A DNA stretch of 64,000 nt, from positions 496,001 through 560,000 of the forward strand of contig NZ_JAQZAJ010000002.1 of the NCBI RefSeq assembly GCF_028737195.1. The letters run 5' to 3'. The position numbers and the translations under genes were made by a program. Shown piece by piece: positions 1-8,797 of this stretch. The notes beneath the pieces were generated by a model, which ran no database searches, was not told where the DNA came from, and saw only the letters and a program-made list of their open reading frames with translations. The stretch is from Pseudovibrio exalbescens. GTDB lineage: Bacteria > Pseudomonadota > Alphaproteobacteria > Rhizobiales > Stappiaceae. Position 1 is the first letter of the stretch; each line of letters opens with the position of its first letter.

Positions 1-1
1 G

Positions 2-244
2 CTTTGCGTTGAGATGGCTCGCTTCAAGAACGCAGATGTGGTCTGGTGTCAGGAAGAGCCGAAGAACATGGGGTCATGGTTCTTCGTTCAGGAGTACATC
101 GAGTGGGTACTGGAGCATGTGAACGCAAAGGTGAGCCGTCCGCGTTATGTCGGTCGTCCGGCTGCTGCGGCAACAGCAACAGGTCTCATGTCCAAGCACC
201 TTGCGCAGCTTCAGGCTTTCCTCGACGACGCGTTCGCTGAGTAA
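2..244 (+). CDS. sucA: 2-oxoglutarate dehydrogenase E1 subunit, C-terminal end (partial)
   Basis: The visible 80 codons are the C-terminal end of the thiamine-diphosphate-dependent E1 component of the 2-oxoglutarate dehydrogenase complex (TCA cycle, cytoplasm); the gene starts before the window. The stretch around codons 10-23, with WCQEEPKNMGSW, is the strongly conserved tail of this family, followed by YVGRPAAAATATG. It is 65 bases upstream of the E2 gene in the same direction, the usual sucA-sucB arrangement, so the two are likely co-transcribed. The family call is firm despite the short fragment. Confidence 0.93.
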   Translation, partial: LCVEMARFKNADVVWCQEEPKNMGSWFFVQEYIEWVLEHVNAKVSRPRYVGRPAAAATATGLMSKHLAQLQAFLDDAFAE

Positions 245-309
245 GATCCTACGCTAACAGATACAGTCCGAGCGGCCCATTGGGCCCTGAATTGAGAAGA
301 GATTAGATT

Positions 310-1842
310 ATGGCGACGGAAATTCGTGTGCCCACTCTGGGTGAATCCGTAACCGAAGCGACCATTGCTCAATGGTTCAAGAAGCCAGGCGATGCCGTTT
401 CCGCGGATGAGCCACTGGTTGAACTTGAAACCGACAAGGTCACTGTAGAGGTGCCAGCGCCGGCGGCGGGTACTCTAGAAAACATCGTGGTCAAGGAAGG
501 CGATACCGTGGAAGTTGGTGCGCTCCTTGGTGCCATTCTGGAAGGCACAGCCGCTGCTGCACCTGCCCCTGCGAAAAAAGAAGAAGCAGCTCCAAGCTCT
601 TCTGATGCGCTCAAGTCTGCTGAGCCCGTTAGCGTTGTAGTGCCGTCTGCTGGTGAAAGCGTCACTGAAGCTGAAGTCGGTGAATGGTTCGTGAAGGTAG
701 GAGATGCCGTAAAGGCGGACGATACCCTTGTTGAACTGGAAACTGATAAGGCGGCTCAGGAAGTGCCAAGCCCTGTAGCGGGTACGGTCATCGAGATTGC
801 GCAGGCAACAGGGTCTACCGTTGAGCCGGGTAACCTGCTTTGCAAGATCGCCCCGGGTGAAGGCGCTGCTGTAAGTACACCTGCCCCTGCCGCCGCAGCT
901 GCTGCGCCAGCGCAACCTGCTGCTTCCAGCCCTGCGCCGTCTACTTCGATGCCTCCGGCACCGTCCGCCTCCAAGATGCTGGCAGAAAAAGGCCTGTCCC
1001 CAGATCAGGTCGCAGGTTCCGGCAAGCGTGGTCAGGTTCTCAAGGGAGATGTGATTGCAGCTGTTGCATCAGGTATCTCCGCCGCACCGGCAGCACAGGC
1101 CGCACCTGTTGTTGCACGCGCACCATCGTCTCCTGAAGATGAAGTTCGCGAAGAACGTGTCCGCATGACCAAGCTGCGCCAGACCATCGCCCGCCGCTTG
1201 AAGGATGCCCAGAACACCGCAGCAATGCTGACCACTTACAACGAAGTGGACATGAAGCCGGTGATGGATCTGCGCAAGCAGTACAAGGACATCTTTGAGA
1301 AGAAGCACGGCGTGAAGTTGGGCTTCATGGGCTTCTTCACGAAGGCTGTAACCCATGCGCTCAAGGAAATTCCTGCGGTCAACGCAGAGATCGATGGCAC
1401 GGACATCATCTACAAGAACTACGCCCACATTGGCGTTGCTGTTGGCACGGACAAGGGCCTGGTTGTACCTATCGTTCGCGATGCCGACCAGATGTCCATT
1501 GCAGAGATTGAAAAAGAGATCGGCAACCTGGGCCGCAAGGCGCGTGATGGCAAGCTCGGCATGGCCGACATGCAGGGTGGAACATTCACCATCTCCAACG
1601 GCGGTGTCTACGGCTCTCTGATGTCGTCTCCAATTCTGAATGCACCGCAGTCTGGTATTCTGGGCATGCACAAGATTCAGGAGCGTCCTGTAGCCATGAA
1701 TGGTCAGGTCGTCATTCGTCCGATGATGTACCTTGCGCTCTCTTATGATCACCGCATCGTTGACGGCAAAGAGGCTGTAACCTTCCTCGTTCGCGTCAAG
1801 GAAAGCCTCGAAGATCCGCAGCGTCTGGTTCTGGATCTCTAA
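310..1842 (+). CDS. odhB: Dihydrolipoyllysine succinyltransferase (E2 of 2-oxoglutarate dehydrogenase), two lipoyl domains
   Basis: E2 core of the 2-oxoglutarate dehydrogenase complex: it carries succinyl groups on lipoyl-lysine and passes them to CoA. Two tandem lipoyl domains are visible, with ETDK lipoylation sites at Lys43 and Lys147, separated by Ala/Pro/Glu-rich linkers. An E3/E1-binding domain lies at about residues 217-252, and the catalytic acyltransferase domain ends with the active-site DHRIVDG motif (His481). At 510 residues it is longer than the one-lipoyl E. coli enzyme (about 400); the extra length is the second lipoyl domain. It sits between sucA and lpd, completing the complex genes. 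The start has a purine-rich AAGAGA upstream. An acetyltransferase identity is possible from sequence alone, but the sucA neighbour argues for succinyl. Confidence 0.96.
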   Translation: MATEIRVPTLGESVTEATIAQWFKKPGDAVSADEPLVELETDKVTVEVPAPAAGTLENIVVKEGDTVEVGALLGAILEGTAAAAPAPAKKEEAAPSSSDALKSAEPVSVVVPSAGESVTEAEVGEWFVKVGDAVKADDTLVELETDKAAQEVPSPVAGTVIEIAQATGSTVEPGNLLCKIAPGEGAAVSTPAPAAAAAAPAQPAASSPAPSTSMPPAPSASKMLAEKGLSPDQVAGSGKRGQVLKGDVIAAVASGISAAPAAQAAPVVARAPSSPEDEVREERVRMTKLRQTIARRLKDAQNTAAMLTTYNEVDMKPVMDLRKQYKDIFEKKHGVKLGFMGFFTKAVTHALKEIPAVNAEIDGTDIIYKNYAHIGVAVGTDKGLVVPIVRDADQMSIAEIEKEIGNLGRKARDGKLGMADMQGGTFTISNGGVYGSLMSSPILNAPQSGILGMHKIQERPVAMNGQVVIRPMMYLALSYDHRIVDGKEAVTFLVRVKESLEDPQRLVLDL

Positions 1843-1856
1843 GAAAATTCAGCGTT

Positions 1857-1876
1857 GCCCGGCCTTCGCGCCGGGC
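1857..1876 (+). terminator. Hairpin between odhB and lpd
   Basis: A perfect 7-bp stem (GCCCGGC / GCCGGGC) with a 6-base loop lies 15 bases after the odhB stop. There is no clean T-tract after it, so it may act as an mRNA-processing or partial termination hairpin within the odhB-lpd transcript rather than a strong terminator. Confidence 0.4.
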
Positions 1877-1924
1877 ATCTCGCTTTCCCGTCCTCGGGCT
1901 CACGATTTACATAGGGATTAGAAT

Positions 1925-3328
1925 ATGTCCTACGATCTCGTCGTTATCGGCACAGGTCCTGGCGGCTACGTGTGCGCCATCAAGGCGGCTCAGCTTGGTA
2001 TGAAGGTGGCCGTTGTCGAAAAGCGCAAAACCCACGGCGGCACCTGCCTGAACATTGGCTGCATTCCGTCCAAAGCACTGCTGCACTCCTCCGAAGTGTT
2101 TGAAGATGCGACGCACAATTTTGAGAAGCTCGGCATCAAGACCTCCAAGCCTAAGGTTGACTGGAAGGCAATGCTTGCCAACAAGGAAAACGTTGTTGAG
2201 AGCAACGTGACCGGCATCGACTTCCTGTTCAAGAAAAACAAGGTTGAAGCGCATCACGGCACGGGCCGCATCCTGAGTGCCGGTAAGGTGGAAGTCACCG
2301 CTGAAGACGGCTCAACCTCTATTCTTGAGACAAAGAACATTGTCATTGCGACTGGCTCTGACGTGATGTCTCTGCCGGGCATCGAGATCGATGAAAAGCA
2401 GATCGTTTCTTCCACGGGCGCTCTGGAACTGGAGAAGATTCCAGGTAAGCTGGTTGTCGTCGGCGCTGGTGTGATTGGTCTGGAACTGGGCTCTGTTTAC
2501 GCGCGCCTTGGTTCTCAAGTCACCGTTGTTGAGTTCATGGACAAGATCCTTGGCCCAATGGATGCCGACGTCTCTCGCCAGTTCATGCGCATGCTGAAAA
2601 AGCAAGGCATCGAGTTCAAGATGTCTTCCAAGGTAACAGGCGTTACCAAGAAGGGGCGCGGTCTGGAAGTGACAGTAGAACCAGCCGAAGGGGAAGCGCA
2701 TGCTGAGACCATTGACGCTGATGTGGTTCTGGTTGCAATCGGTCGCCGCCCTTACACGGAAGGCCTCGGCCTTCAGGAAGCCGGCGTTGAGCTGGATGAG
2801 CGTGGCCGGGTGAAAACGGATGCGCACTTCAAGACCAACGTGAATGGTATCTACGCCATCGGTGATGTGATCACGGGTCCTATGCTGGCTCACAAAGCTG
2901 AAGATGAAGGCGTTGCTGTTGCCGAGATCCTCGCCGGTCAAGCCGGTCACGTGAACTACAATGTGATTCCGAGCGTTGTATACACGGCCCCGGAAGTGGC
3001 GTCTGTTGGCAAGACCGAGGACGAGCTTAAAGCTGACGGCGTCAAGTACAAGGCAGGCAAGTTCCCGTTCACGGCGAACGGCCGCGCAAAGGCGATGCTG
3101 TCAACCGATGGGATGGTCAAGGTGCTTTCCGATGCTGAGACCGATCAGGTACTTGGCGTTCATATCATTGGCCATGGCGCAGGCGACATGATTCATGAGG
3201 CCTGCGTACTGATGGAGTTTGGCGGGTCTTCGGAAGATCTGGCTCGCACCTGTCACGCGCACCCGACCATGTCCGAAGCGGTCAAGGAAGCTGCTATGGC
3301 AGTGTTCGCCAAGCCAATTCATATGTAG
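1925..3328 (+). CDS. lpdA: Dihydrolipoyl dehydrogenase (E3)
   Basis: FAD-dependent E3 that reoxidises dihydrolipoamide with NAD+. The N-terminal FAD-binding GTGPGG motif is at residues 9-14, the redox-active disulfide is in [13 protein letters not shown] (Cys41, Cys46), the NAD-binding GAGVIG motif follows near residue 180, and the C-terminal catalytic HPT...E dyad is His446/Glu451. The length of 467 residues is standard. It is third in the order sucA-odhB-lpd, so it most likely serves the 2-oxoglutarate dehydrogenase complex, although E3 can be shared with other 2-oxoacid dehydrogenases. A terminator follows directly. Confidence 0.96.
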   Translation: MSYDLVVIGTGPGGYVCAIKAAQLGMKVAVVEKRKTHGGTCLNIGCIPSKALLHSSEVFEDATHNFEKLGIKTSKPKVDWKAMLANKENVVESNVTGIDFLFKKNKVEAHHGTGRILSAGKVEVTAEDGSTSILETKNIVIATGSDVMSLPGIEIDEKQIVSSTGALELEKIPGKLVVVGAGVIGLELGSVYARLGSQVTVVEFMDKILGPMDADVSRQFMRMLKKQGIEFKMSSKVTGVTKKGRGLEVTVEPAEGEAHAETIDADVVLVAIGRRPYTEGLGLQEAGVELDERGRVKTDAHFKTNVNGIYAIGDVITGPMLAHKAEDEGVAVAEILAGQAGHVNYNVIPSVVYTAPEVASVGKTEDELKADGVKYKAGKFPFTANGRAKAMLSTDGMVKVLSDAETDQVLGVHIIGHGAGDMIHEACVLMEFGGSSEDLARTCHAHPTMSEAVKEAAMAVFAKPIHM

Positions 3329-3355
3329 TTGGCTACCTAAAAGTAAAAGACAGAG

Positions 3356-3389
3356 AAAAGGCCGATACGTCATGCGTAGCGGCCTTTTT
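3356..3389 (+). terminator. Rho-independent terminator after lpd
   Basis: The inverted repeat AAAAGGCCG / CGGCCTTTT flanks a 15-base loop, and the descending arm runs into a T-tract. It lies 28 bases after the lpd stop and closes the 2-oxoglutarate dehydrogenase operon. Confidence 0.85.
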
Positions 3390-3473
3390 CTATGAGGGGG
3401 CTGTCTTCATCCCCTGTTCACATTTGCACCTTTAGGTTGATCAGCATTCAGCACTGAGATCGGGGGAACGGAA

Positions 3474-3914
3474 ATGTCAGATGGGTACGACAAGTATGTC
3501 GATGACCAAATACGAAAAGCGGTCCATTCGGGAACGAATTCGCATGCCGACCCGGCCGTTCGCGCACAAGCGGCGATGAAGGGCATTTACCTTGAAGATA
3601 CGGCTTCTGGGCAGCGTACTCCAGTACATCAAACCCCAACGATAATCGGGGGAACTTCCGATGCCATCGACAACATGTGGGACATGATGCCTTGGTGGGT
3701 TTATGCGGTCTTTGCCGCGATCGGAGCAGTAGTCGCGGTAACTGTATTTGCGCCAAACGCACAGCCTGATGGCCAGCTTCTGGTCGCCGCAGCCGGTGCA
3801 GGGATCGGCGCTTTCAGTTTGCTGGTCTTACGCGCACTCTCACACATGCTGCTGTGGGCGGCAATCTTGGGCGGTCTGGCCCTTGTGGCATTTGCGGTTC
3901 TGGGCGGAGGCTGA
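3474..3914 (+). CDS. Hypothetical small membrane protein
   Basis: I do not recognise this 146-residue protein. It has a hydrophilic N-terminal half (about residues 1-68, rich in Asp, Ala and Thr) and three hydrophobic segments, at about 74-94, 101-122 and 124-145, so it is probably a three-helix inner-membrane protein with a cytoplasmic N-terminal part. The start is supported by a GGGGGA-type Shine-Dalgarno about 7 bases upstream. It is monocistronic: a terminator lies upstream and a convergent gene begins 6 bases after its stop. Coding is supported by length, clean membrane topology and codon use like its neighbours. Confidence 0.75.
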   Translation: MSDGYDKYVDDQIRKAVHSGTNSHADPAVRAQAAMKGIYLEDTASGQRTPVHQTPTIIGGTSDAIDNMWDMMPWWVYAVFAAIGAVVAVTVFAPNAQPDGQLLVAAAGAGIGAFSLLVLRALSHMLLWAAILGGLALVAFAVLGGG

Positions 3915-3920
3915 AGGGTT

Positions 3921-4346
3921 TCAGTCTCTCAGCAAGATGAAATTACGTTTTAGGTTCTTGCTCTCGTCGCCATGCACGCTTGTCTTCATGTGCACCTCAA
4001 GGCGGTCTTGACCTGGCAAAACATTGAGGTGCTGAGACTTGAAGATGCCGCCGTACTGGAACAGCATGATGCCGGATTGATGGAGCAATCCATCACTCCA
4101 GCCCCAAGAACAATCGCGCGGGCGGCAAGAGGTTTGCACCCGTGCACTGATTTCAGGTGCGGACCCAGTGCAGTCGACTTTCAGGTGCATTCGGCTCAGA
4201 TCGTGAAGTTCCGCCTCTGGATTGTACCACTCGCCGGCAATATGGGTCGGGCATTGGCCGCGCTCCGTTGCATGAACACTATCCGTATCCGCAACTAAAA
4301 AGCTCGTTGCCACGAGAATGGTCAAAATAAGCGTAAGGCCAATCAT
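3921..4346 (-). CDS. Hypothetical exported cysteine-containing protein
   Basis: Unrecognised protein of 141 residues with a clear N-terminal signal sequence: a hydrophobic run begins at the second residue, followed by a probable signal peptidase I site near VHA-TE. After cleavage, four cysteines (in GQCP, VDCTG, TSCRP and RDCSW) could form two disulfides, which fits a periplasmic location. I chose the ATG at 4346 because AAGGGGAG lies 6 bases upstream; an in-frame ATG six codons earlier would place that ribosome site inside the gene. It is convergent with the membrane protein at 3474 and separated from thiE by 57 bases. I infer a secreted protein only; no function is suggested by sequence. 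Confidence 0.7.
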   Translation of the reverse strand: MIGLTLILTILVATSFLVADTDSVHATERGQCPTHIAGEWYNPEAELHDLSRMHLKVDCTGSAPEISARVQTSCRPRDCSWGWSDGLLHQSGIMLFQYGGIFKSQHLNVLPGQDRLEVHMKTSVHGDESKNLKRNFILLRD

Positions 4347-4403
4347 GTCATGCTCCCCTTGCACATCTAGGGGCGTGGGCGCGCCCCTAGACAGTTGTGC
4401 TGA

Positions 4404-5045
4404 TCAAGCGTAACGCTGTTTTGCCTGAAATACCAGTTTTGCCAGATCAGCGGACGCTTTTCCTGGCATATGATCCCCGCATATCGCCGAAATCACAGCA
4501 ACTCCTGCCGCGCCATGGGCGATTACTTCCTCGGCATTGCTGTGATTGATTCCGCCGATTCCCACCACAGGAAGGCTGCTTTGCACGGTGAGCGCACCGA
4601 AAGACTTGATTCCAACATCATCGGCGTCAGCCTTGGAGCCGGTTGGATAGCAAGCGCCTATGCCAAGATACTGCAGGATTGCCGGATCAGCGGCATCAAG
4701 ATCTGCCTGGCTGGAAACGGAAAGGCCCAAGACCTTCTCAGGGCCAATCAGGCGCCGCGCATCGGCTGCACTCATGTCACTCTGGCCCACATGAACACCG
4801 GGCGCATCTACCGCCAGAGCAACATCCACACGATCATTTACAATGAGTGGGATGCCCTTTGGCTCCAGAACAGCCATCATGCGCCGCGCAAGGTCAACTT
4901 GCTCACGAGTAGAGCCAGTTTTGTCACGAAGCTGCACCAGCGTCGTACCATTATTCACTGCCGCTTCCACCACTGCCACTGGATCTTGTCCGGGGCAGTC
5001 CTGAGGGCCAATGATGAGATAGACGGAAAGGTCAATTTGGGGCAT
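4404..5045 (-). CDS. thiE: Thiamine-phosphate synthase
   Basis: Joins hydroxymethylpyrimidine diphosphate with thiazole phosphate to give thiamine phosphate. The family landmarks are present: the QLRDK segment near residue 40, NDRVDVALAVDAPGVHVGQ near residue 80, a TGSKADA phosphate-binding segment near 135, and a GIGGI motif near 160. The length of 213 residues is typical. Its ATG overlaps the thiM stop in a TGATG arrangement, so the two are translationally coupled and share the TPP riboswitch upstream of thiM. No thiD lies beside them, so HMP phosphorylation must come from elsewhere in the genome. Confidence 0.95.
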   Translation of the reverse strand: MPQIDLSVYLIIGPQDCPGQDPVAVVEAAVNNGTTLVQLRDKTGSTREQVDLARRMMAVLEPKGIPLIVNDRVDVALAVDAPGVHVGQSDMSAADARRLIGPEKVLGLSVSSQADLDAADPAILQYLGIGACYPTGSKADADDVGIKSFGALTVQSSLPVVGIGGINHSNAEEVIAHGAAGVAVISAICGDHMPGKASADLAKLVFQAKQRYA

Positions 5046-5845
5046 CAGAGACTATCCAGTTTGCCGGCTTCCTTCACCTGTTCAGGCGTCAGGTGATAAA
5101 GCTGATTGATGATGTCGACCTGGAGGCTGGCAGGCCCTGCCGTGTCTTGAGCGGCAGTTTCGCCAGCCAGACCCAGGAACAGCAGCGCATGTGCCGCAGC
5201 CTCCAACTTGTCTTCTGCCACGGCAACCGCAGCACCAGTCAGTGCGGTTGCAGTACAGCCGAGACCCGTCACGAACGGCATGAGCTCGTGGCCATTTTTC
5301 ACGGTCAGAGTACGTTCTCCGTCAGTGATGTAGTCGGTTGGTCCGGAGACCGCGACCACGGCCCCGCTCGTTCTGGCCAGTGTTTTGGCCGCAACCAACG
5401 CCGCCTCGGAGCTGTCGGTGCTGTCGACGCCTTTTCCGCCTGAACCTTCGCCGGCTAAAGCCATGATCTCGGAGGCGTTACCCCGAATGACGGTAGGCTT
5501 GAAGGCCAGTAGCTCTTTGGCAAGGTTGGTGCGGAACGTCAGTGCGCCAACAGCCACAGGATCTAGCACCCAGGGGCGGCCAGCTTTTTGCGCGGCGGCA
5601 CAGGCCAGCTTCATGGCTTCTGCCTGCGCTGGGGTCACGGTACCCACATTTACAACCAGCGCGCCTGCTACCGAAGCCAGTTCAGGCGCTTCCTCAGGGC
5701 CATCAACCATCGCAGGGGAAGCGCCAATGGCGAGCAAAGCGTTCGCAGTGGTGTTAGCCACCACAATATTGGTCATGTTGTGGACCAGCGGGCTGGTCTG
5801 TCGAATTTTGGTGAGGGTCTCACAAGCGCTCTCGATCAGGTTCAT
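5045..5845 (-). CDS. thiM: Hydroxyethylthiazole kinase
   Basis: Phosphorylates hydroxyethylthiazole so it can be reused for thiamine synthesis (a salvage enzyme). Family features are the N-terminal PLVHNMTN motif near residue 19, ASPAMVDGPEE around residues 43-53, the VLDPVAVGA motif near 95, and the Gly-rich TGLGCTATALTGA near 193 that positions ATP and substrate. The 266 residues match the usual length. The start is preceded by AAGGAAG at a 5-base spacing. It is the first gene of a thiM-thiE operon with a TPP riboswitch immediately upstream, so expression should fall when thiamine diphosphate is plentiful. Confidence 0.95.
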   Translation of the reverse strand: MNLIESACETLTKIRQTSPLVHNMTNIVVANTTANALLAIGASPAMVDGPEEAPELASVAGALVVNVGTVTPAQAEAMKLACAAAQKAGRPWVLDPVAVGALTFRTNLAKELLAFKPTVIRGNASEIMALAGEGSGGKGVDSTDSSEAALVAAKTLARTSGAVVAVSGPTDYITDGERTLTVKNGHELMPFVTGLGCTATALTGAAVAVAEDKLEAAAHALLFLGLAGETAAQDTAGPASLQVDIINQLYHLTPEQVKEAGKLDSL

Positions 5846-5919
5846 CGATACTTCCTTTGTGAGCGAGGAGAGCGAGAAAGAAGAGGGCTCAAGCGTATTT
5901 GCCGCCTAAGTTTGTGATC

Positions 5920-5999
5920 GCTCCCTTCGCTGGCATTATCCAGATCAGGTCATACGGGTCTAATCTCAGCCCTTTCGGGCACCCCGGTTCACAGGGAAT
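5920..5999 (-). promoter_or_regulatory. TPP riboswitch (THI element) upstream of thiM
   Basis: Read on the minus strand, the leader contains the hallmark TPP-aptamer blocks in order: GGGGTGCCC, a GAAA-capped stem leading to GGCTGAGATTAGACCC, then ACCTGATCTGGATAATGCCAGCGAAGGGA-like sequence (given here in parts: ACCTGATCTGG, ATAATGCCAGCG, AAGGGA). The outer TTCCCT and AGGGA arms close the P1 helix. The aptamer ends about 75 bases before the thiM ATG. A purine-rich Shine-Dalgarno lies just before the ATG, so control may be translational; I do not see an obvious downstream T-tract terminator. Confidence 0.95.
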
Positions 6000-6028
6000 A
6001 GACTAGGTGTGAAACCCCGGAAATTCAA

Positions 6029-6042
6029 CGGGCTTCAGCCCG
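6029..6042 (-). terminator. Short hairpin after xerC
   Basis: On the minus strand a perfect 5-bp stem (CGGGC / GCCCG) with a TGAA loop lies 11 bases after the xerC stop and is followed by TTGAATTT. This is a weak terminator candidate separating xerC from the thiamine leader. Confidence 0.4.
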
Positions 6043-6053
6043 AAAGGTGAGGA

Positions 6054-7013
6054 TTACCGACGTGGATGCGCCTTGTCATATGCATCAAGCAAGCGAGCGC
6101 TGTTGACTTCCGTATAAATCTGCGTGGTTGAAAGGCTGGCGTGGCCAAGCAGTTCCTGAATGGAGCGCAGGTCGCCGCCGCCAGAAAGCAGATGCGTTGC
6201 GAAGGAGTGGCGCAAGGCATGGGGCGTCGCCGTGTCCGGCAGGCCAAGAGCGCCGCGGATTTTCTGCATGGCGAGCTGGATCGCGCGCGGGTTCAGCTTG
6301 CCGCCGCGCACGCCAACGAACAACGGTCCCGTTGGCTCCAGGGTGTGCGGGCACTGAGCCTTATAGTCTTCGATTGCCTCAACAATTACGGGCAGAACAG
6401 GAACGAGCCGCTCCTTGCCGCCCTTGCCGCGAATGCGAATGGACTTGTCGCTCGCCTTTGGTGCTGTTGCCGGTGTCAGGGAAAGGGCCTCAGAAATACG
6501 AAGTCCACATCCATAAAGCAGCGTGAAGACGGCGGCATTGCGCGCTTCCACCCAAGGGGTGTCTTCAAAGGCTAAGTCCTTGCTGACAATCGTTTTTGCG
6601 TCTTCCACGTTGATGGGTTTCGGCAGGCTGCGGGGCAGACGCGGGGTGCGGACAGCCGCTGCTCCGGCAGCATTGACCTCGCCCCGGCGCTCCAAGAATG
6701 AGAGGAATGAGCGTACACCTGCAAGGCCGCGCGCCAGAGTGCGGGTCTGCGCCCCGGTTTGGCGACGGCGGGCCAGAAAGCCACGGAAATCGGAGGGTCT
6801 CAAGTCCTTGAGGTCGTTGATGGCAGGCGCGCCGCCCAAATGATCCGTCAAAAACCGCAGGAATTGGCGAACGTCGCGCTCATAGGCTTCCAGTGTGTTC
6901 TCTGAAAGCCGCCGTTCTGACCCCAGATGATCAAGCCAATCATCAATCCCGGCGTTCAGGTCCGGTTGCGCGATGATCAGCAGTTGGTCGGTGTTGTCTG
7001 CAGGATTTGCCAT
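6054..7013 (-). CDS. xerC: Tyrosine recombinase XerC
   Basis: Site-specific tyrosine recombinase that, with XerD, resolves chromosome dimers at dif. It has the N-terminal SAM-like core-binding domain (about residues 22-110) and the C-terminal catalytic domain with the full active-site set: Arg172 in GCGLRISEAL, a Lys near 197-200 in the KGGKERLVP hairpin, His265 and Arg268 in HALRHSFATHLL, His291 in LLGHASLSTTQ and the nucleophile Tyr300. The length of 319 residues fits XerC/XerD. A housekeeping xerC rather than a phage integrase is inferred because no mobile element or att-like repeats surround it and codon use matches its neighbours. It is adjacent to priA and endA, with no obvious operon. 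Confidence 0.92.
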   Translation of the reverse strand: MANPADNTDQLLIIAQPDLNAGIDDWLDHLGSERRLSENTLEAYERDVRQFLRFLTDHLGGAPAINDLKDLRPSDFRGFLARRRQTGAQTRTLARGLAGVRSFLSFLERRGEVNAAGAAAVRTPRLPRSLPKPINVEDAKTIVSKDLAFEDTPWVEARNAAVFTLLYGCGLRISEALSLTPATAPKASDKSIRIRGKGGKERLVPVLPVIVEAIEDYKAQCPHTLEPTGPLFVGVRGGKLNPRAIQLAMQKIRGALGLPDTATPHALRHSFATHLLSGGGDLRSIQELLGHASLSTTQIYTEVNSARLLDAYDKAHPRR

Positions 7014-7066
7014 GACACGAGCTAACCCGAAAACACTCTAGGAATGGTTACCGAAGCCTTGCGAAA

Positions 7067-7801
7067 TCAGGAAGCCGGCGCGATGAGCGGATTTGCGTTG
7101 TTTTGAATAAAAAGGATACGTTGGTTGCGTTCAAGCTCCCAATCGGAGGGCGGATCCATCTCATTCCAGTTCAGGTACATGTCGCGCTCCTCATCGGTCA
7201 GCGGCATGTTGTAGGTCGCATTCATATAAAGGTAAGCTCGGGCGATGTCCCCTCTTATCCCCTCTTGGGGCTCCATGACCTTAGCCGTGAAATCTATCTC
7301 GAAGTCACAAGCGCCATAAGCGCGTGGCTCGCCTTCCAAAGAAGAGATGCGGAAGTTGGAACGATCTCCGTTCAATTCGCCAACAGCGGGGACAAGATTG
7401 TGAAGGTCGGCTTCCATGGCTCGGAACTCATCATCCACTTTGCCACAGCATCGACGCCCCTTGTAGGTCTTGCCCTTTGAAGTGACGCAGGCCTCATGCC
7501 CTTCGCTCCAACAGACCCGGTCCTTGCCAAACCGGGAAGCGGGCACGATGTGCTCCCACTCGATCCGGCTGCCGCGTTTTGCATTCTTGCGAGGCTCATA
7601 GCCGCAGGACGCCGCGTCTACTTGTTTCTCGTCGGAGTAGCTGCAGCCACAGTAAAAGCTGGTGCGCTCGGACACTTCTTTATAGATGGAGCGCTCAAGA
7701 TGCTTTTTTGCGGTGCTGAATGAGAAATCTGGCTGAGCAAGTGAGGGGCCGCTCAGCAGGATGAGAAGAAGCGTGCAGAGCCAAAGGCGGAACGTTGCCA
7801 T
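7067..7801 (-). CDS. endA: Secreted endonuclease I family nuclease
   Basis: EndA/Vvn-type non-specific nuclease, predicted periplasmic or secreted. A signal peptide covers about residues 1-22 (cleavage near SLA-QP). The beta-beta-alpha-metal active site is visible in RIEWEHIVPAS (His general base near residue 84) together with the conserved DLHNLVPAVGELNGDRSN segment, whose Asn and Arg contact metal and DNA. Eight cysteines, including GCS, CCG and CGY motifs, suggest disulfides as in Vvn. The length of 244 residues is usual. Likely roles are scavenging nucleotides and phosphate from extracellular DNA or degrading incoming DNA; the sequence does not choose between them. Confidence 0.92.
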   Translation of the reverse strand: MATFRLWLCTLLLILLSGPSLAQPDFSFSTAKKHLERSIYKEVSERTSFYCGCSYSDEKQVDAASCGYEPRKNAKRGSRIEWEHIVPASRFGKDRVCWSEGHEACVTSKGKTYKGRRCCGKVDDEFRAMEADLHNLVPAVGELNGDRSNFRISSLEGEPRAYGACDFEIDFTAKVMEPQEGIRGDIARAYLYMNATYNMPLTDEERDMYLNWNEMDPPSDWELERNQRILFIQNNANPLIAPAS

Positions 7802-7931
7802 TATCGTTTAAACCTGTCTTGTGCAGTCTTGTTGCTTTCAAGAGAGGTGGACGCAGGGCGCTTAAGAATGTGTTAAGCATGCCGCTGACTTTTGAATGGC
7901 CTGCATTCTTCTGTGTAAGAGCGTCGCAAAA

Positions 7932-7961
7932 TGAAAAAGCGCAGGCCCGAAAACCTGCGCT
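7932..7961 (-). terminator. Terminator after the transaldolase gene
   Basis: On the minus strand the perfect 8-bp stem AGCGCAGG / CCTGCGCT, with an 8-base loop, is followed by TTTTTCAT. It lies 31 bases beyond the stop of the gene ending at 7993. Confidence 0.88.
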
Positions 7962-7992
7962 CCAACAAACTCAATTGTGATCGGCGAGCTGA

Positions 7993-8646
7993 TCAGACGA
8001 TGCTCTGACCGGTCTTTTCCCAATCCTTCATGAAGGCTTCCAGCCCCTTGTCGGTGAGCGGGTGCTTCACGAGAGACTTCAGTGTTGCAGGTGGAATGGT
8101 CGCCACATCGGCACCGATCAAGGCGCAATCCTTCACGTGGTTCACGGAGCGGATGGAAGCTGCCAGAATTTCGGTTTCGAACGCGTAGTTGTCATAGATC
8201 TGACGGATCTCAGCAATCAGGTCCAGCCCTTCGACGTTGATGTCGTCAAGACGGCCAATGAATGGAGAGATGAAAGTCGCCCCGGCCTTGGCTGCCAGCA
8301 GTGCCTGATTTGCCGAGAAGCAAAGGGTCACGTTGGTCTGCACGCCCTTGTCGGAAAGAACGCGGCAAGCCTTCAGGCCATCAAGGGTCAGCGGAAGCTT
8401 GATGCAAATGTTGTCGGCAATGGCAGACAACTCTTTCGCTTCGGTCAGCATGGCTTCTTTTTCCATGGCAACCACTTCTGCGGAGACAGGGCCGTCTACG
8501 ATATCGCAGATCTCAGCAATGACCTCTTTCATTGGGCGGCCAGCCTTCATGATCAGTGACGGGTTGGTGGTAACACCGTCGAGAAGGCCTGTTTCTGCCA
8601 GCTCACGAATTTCTGCAGTGTCAGCAGTGTCGACGAAGAACTTCAT
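7993..8646 (-). CDS. Fructose-6-phosphate aldolase / small transaldolase (TalC-type)
   Basis: Compact transaldolase family member of 217 residues, the size of the decameric FSA/TalC group rather than the long TalB group. The N-terminal MKFFVDTAD and GVTTNPSLI segments and the Schiff-base Lys83 in NICIKLPLT identify the family. In the cytoplasm it either transfers dihydroxyacetone units (pentose phosphate pathway) or cleaves fructose 6-phosphate; small family members do either, and I cannot tell which from sequence. It is transcribed alone, divergent from priA, with its own terminator. Confidence 0.92.
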   Translation of the reverse strand: MKFFVDTADTAEIRELAETGLLDGVTTNPSLIMKAGRPMKEVIAEICDIVDGPVSAEVVAMEKEAMLTEAKELSAIADNICIKLPLTLDGLKACRVLSDKGVQTNVTLCFSANQALLAAKAGATFISPFIGRLDDINVEGLDLIAEIRQIYDNYAFETEILAASIRSVNHVKDCALIGADVATIPPATLKSLVKHPLTDKGLEAFMKDWEKTGQSIV

Positions 8647-8797
8647 GCCAAAATGGCTCCTGTTTTCATTCTTCCAGCCCCAACCTGTTGTTAGATGGGG
8701 AGGTTATCCAGAAATGAGTCTATGACGTGCCTTCTTTAGCCTAGACTGCATTGATCCTACAGTCTTCTATATGCAAACCAACAAAAGGACTTGAGGC

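Noticed and set aside
6054-7013. xerC as a phage or island integrase
   Set aside because: No tRNA-end repeat, excisionase or mobile-element genes lie near; codon use and neighbours are housekeeping.
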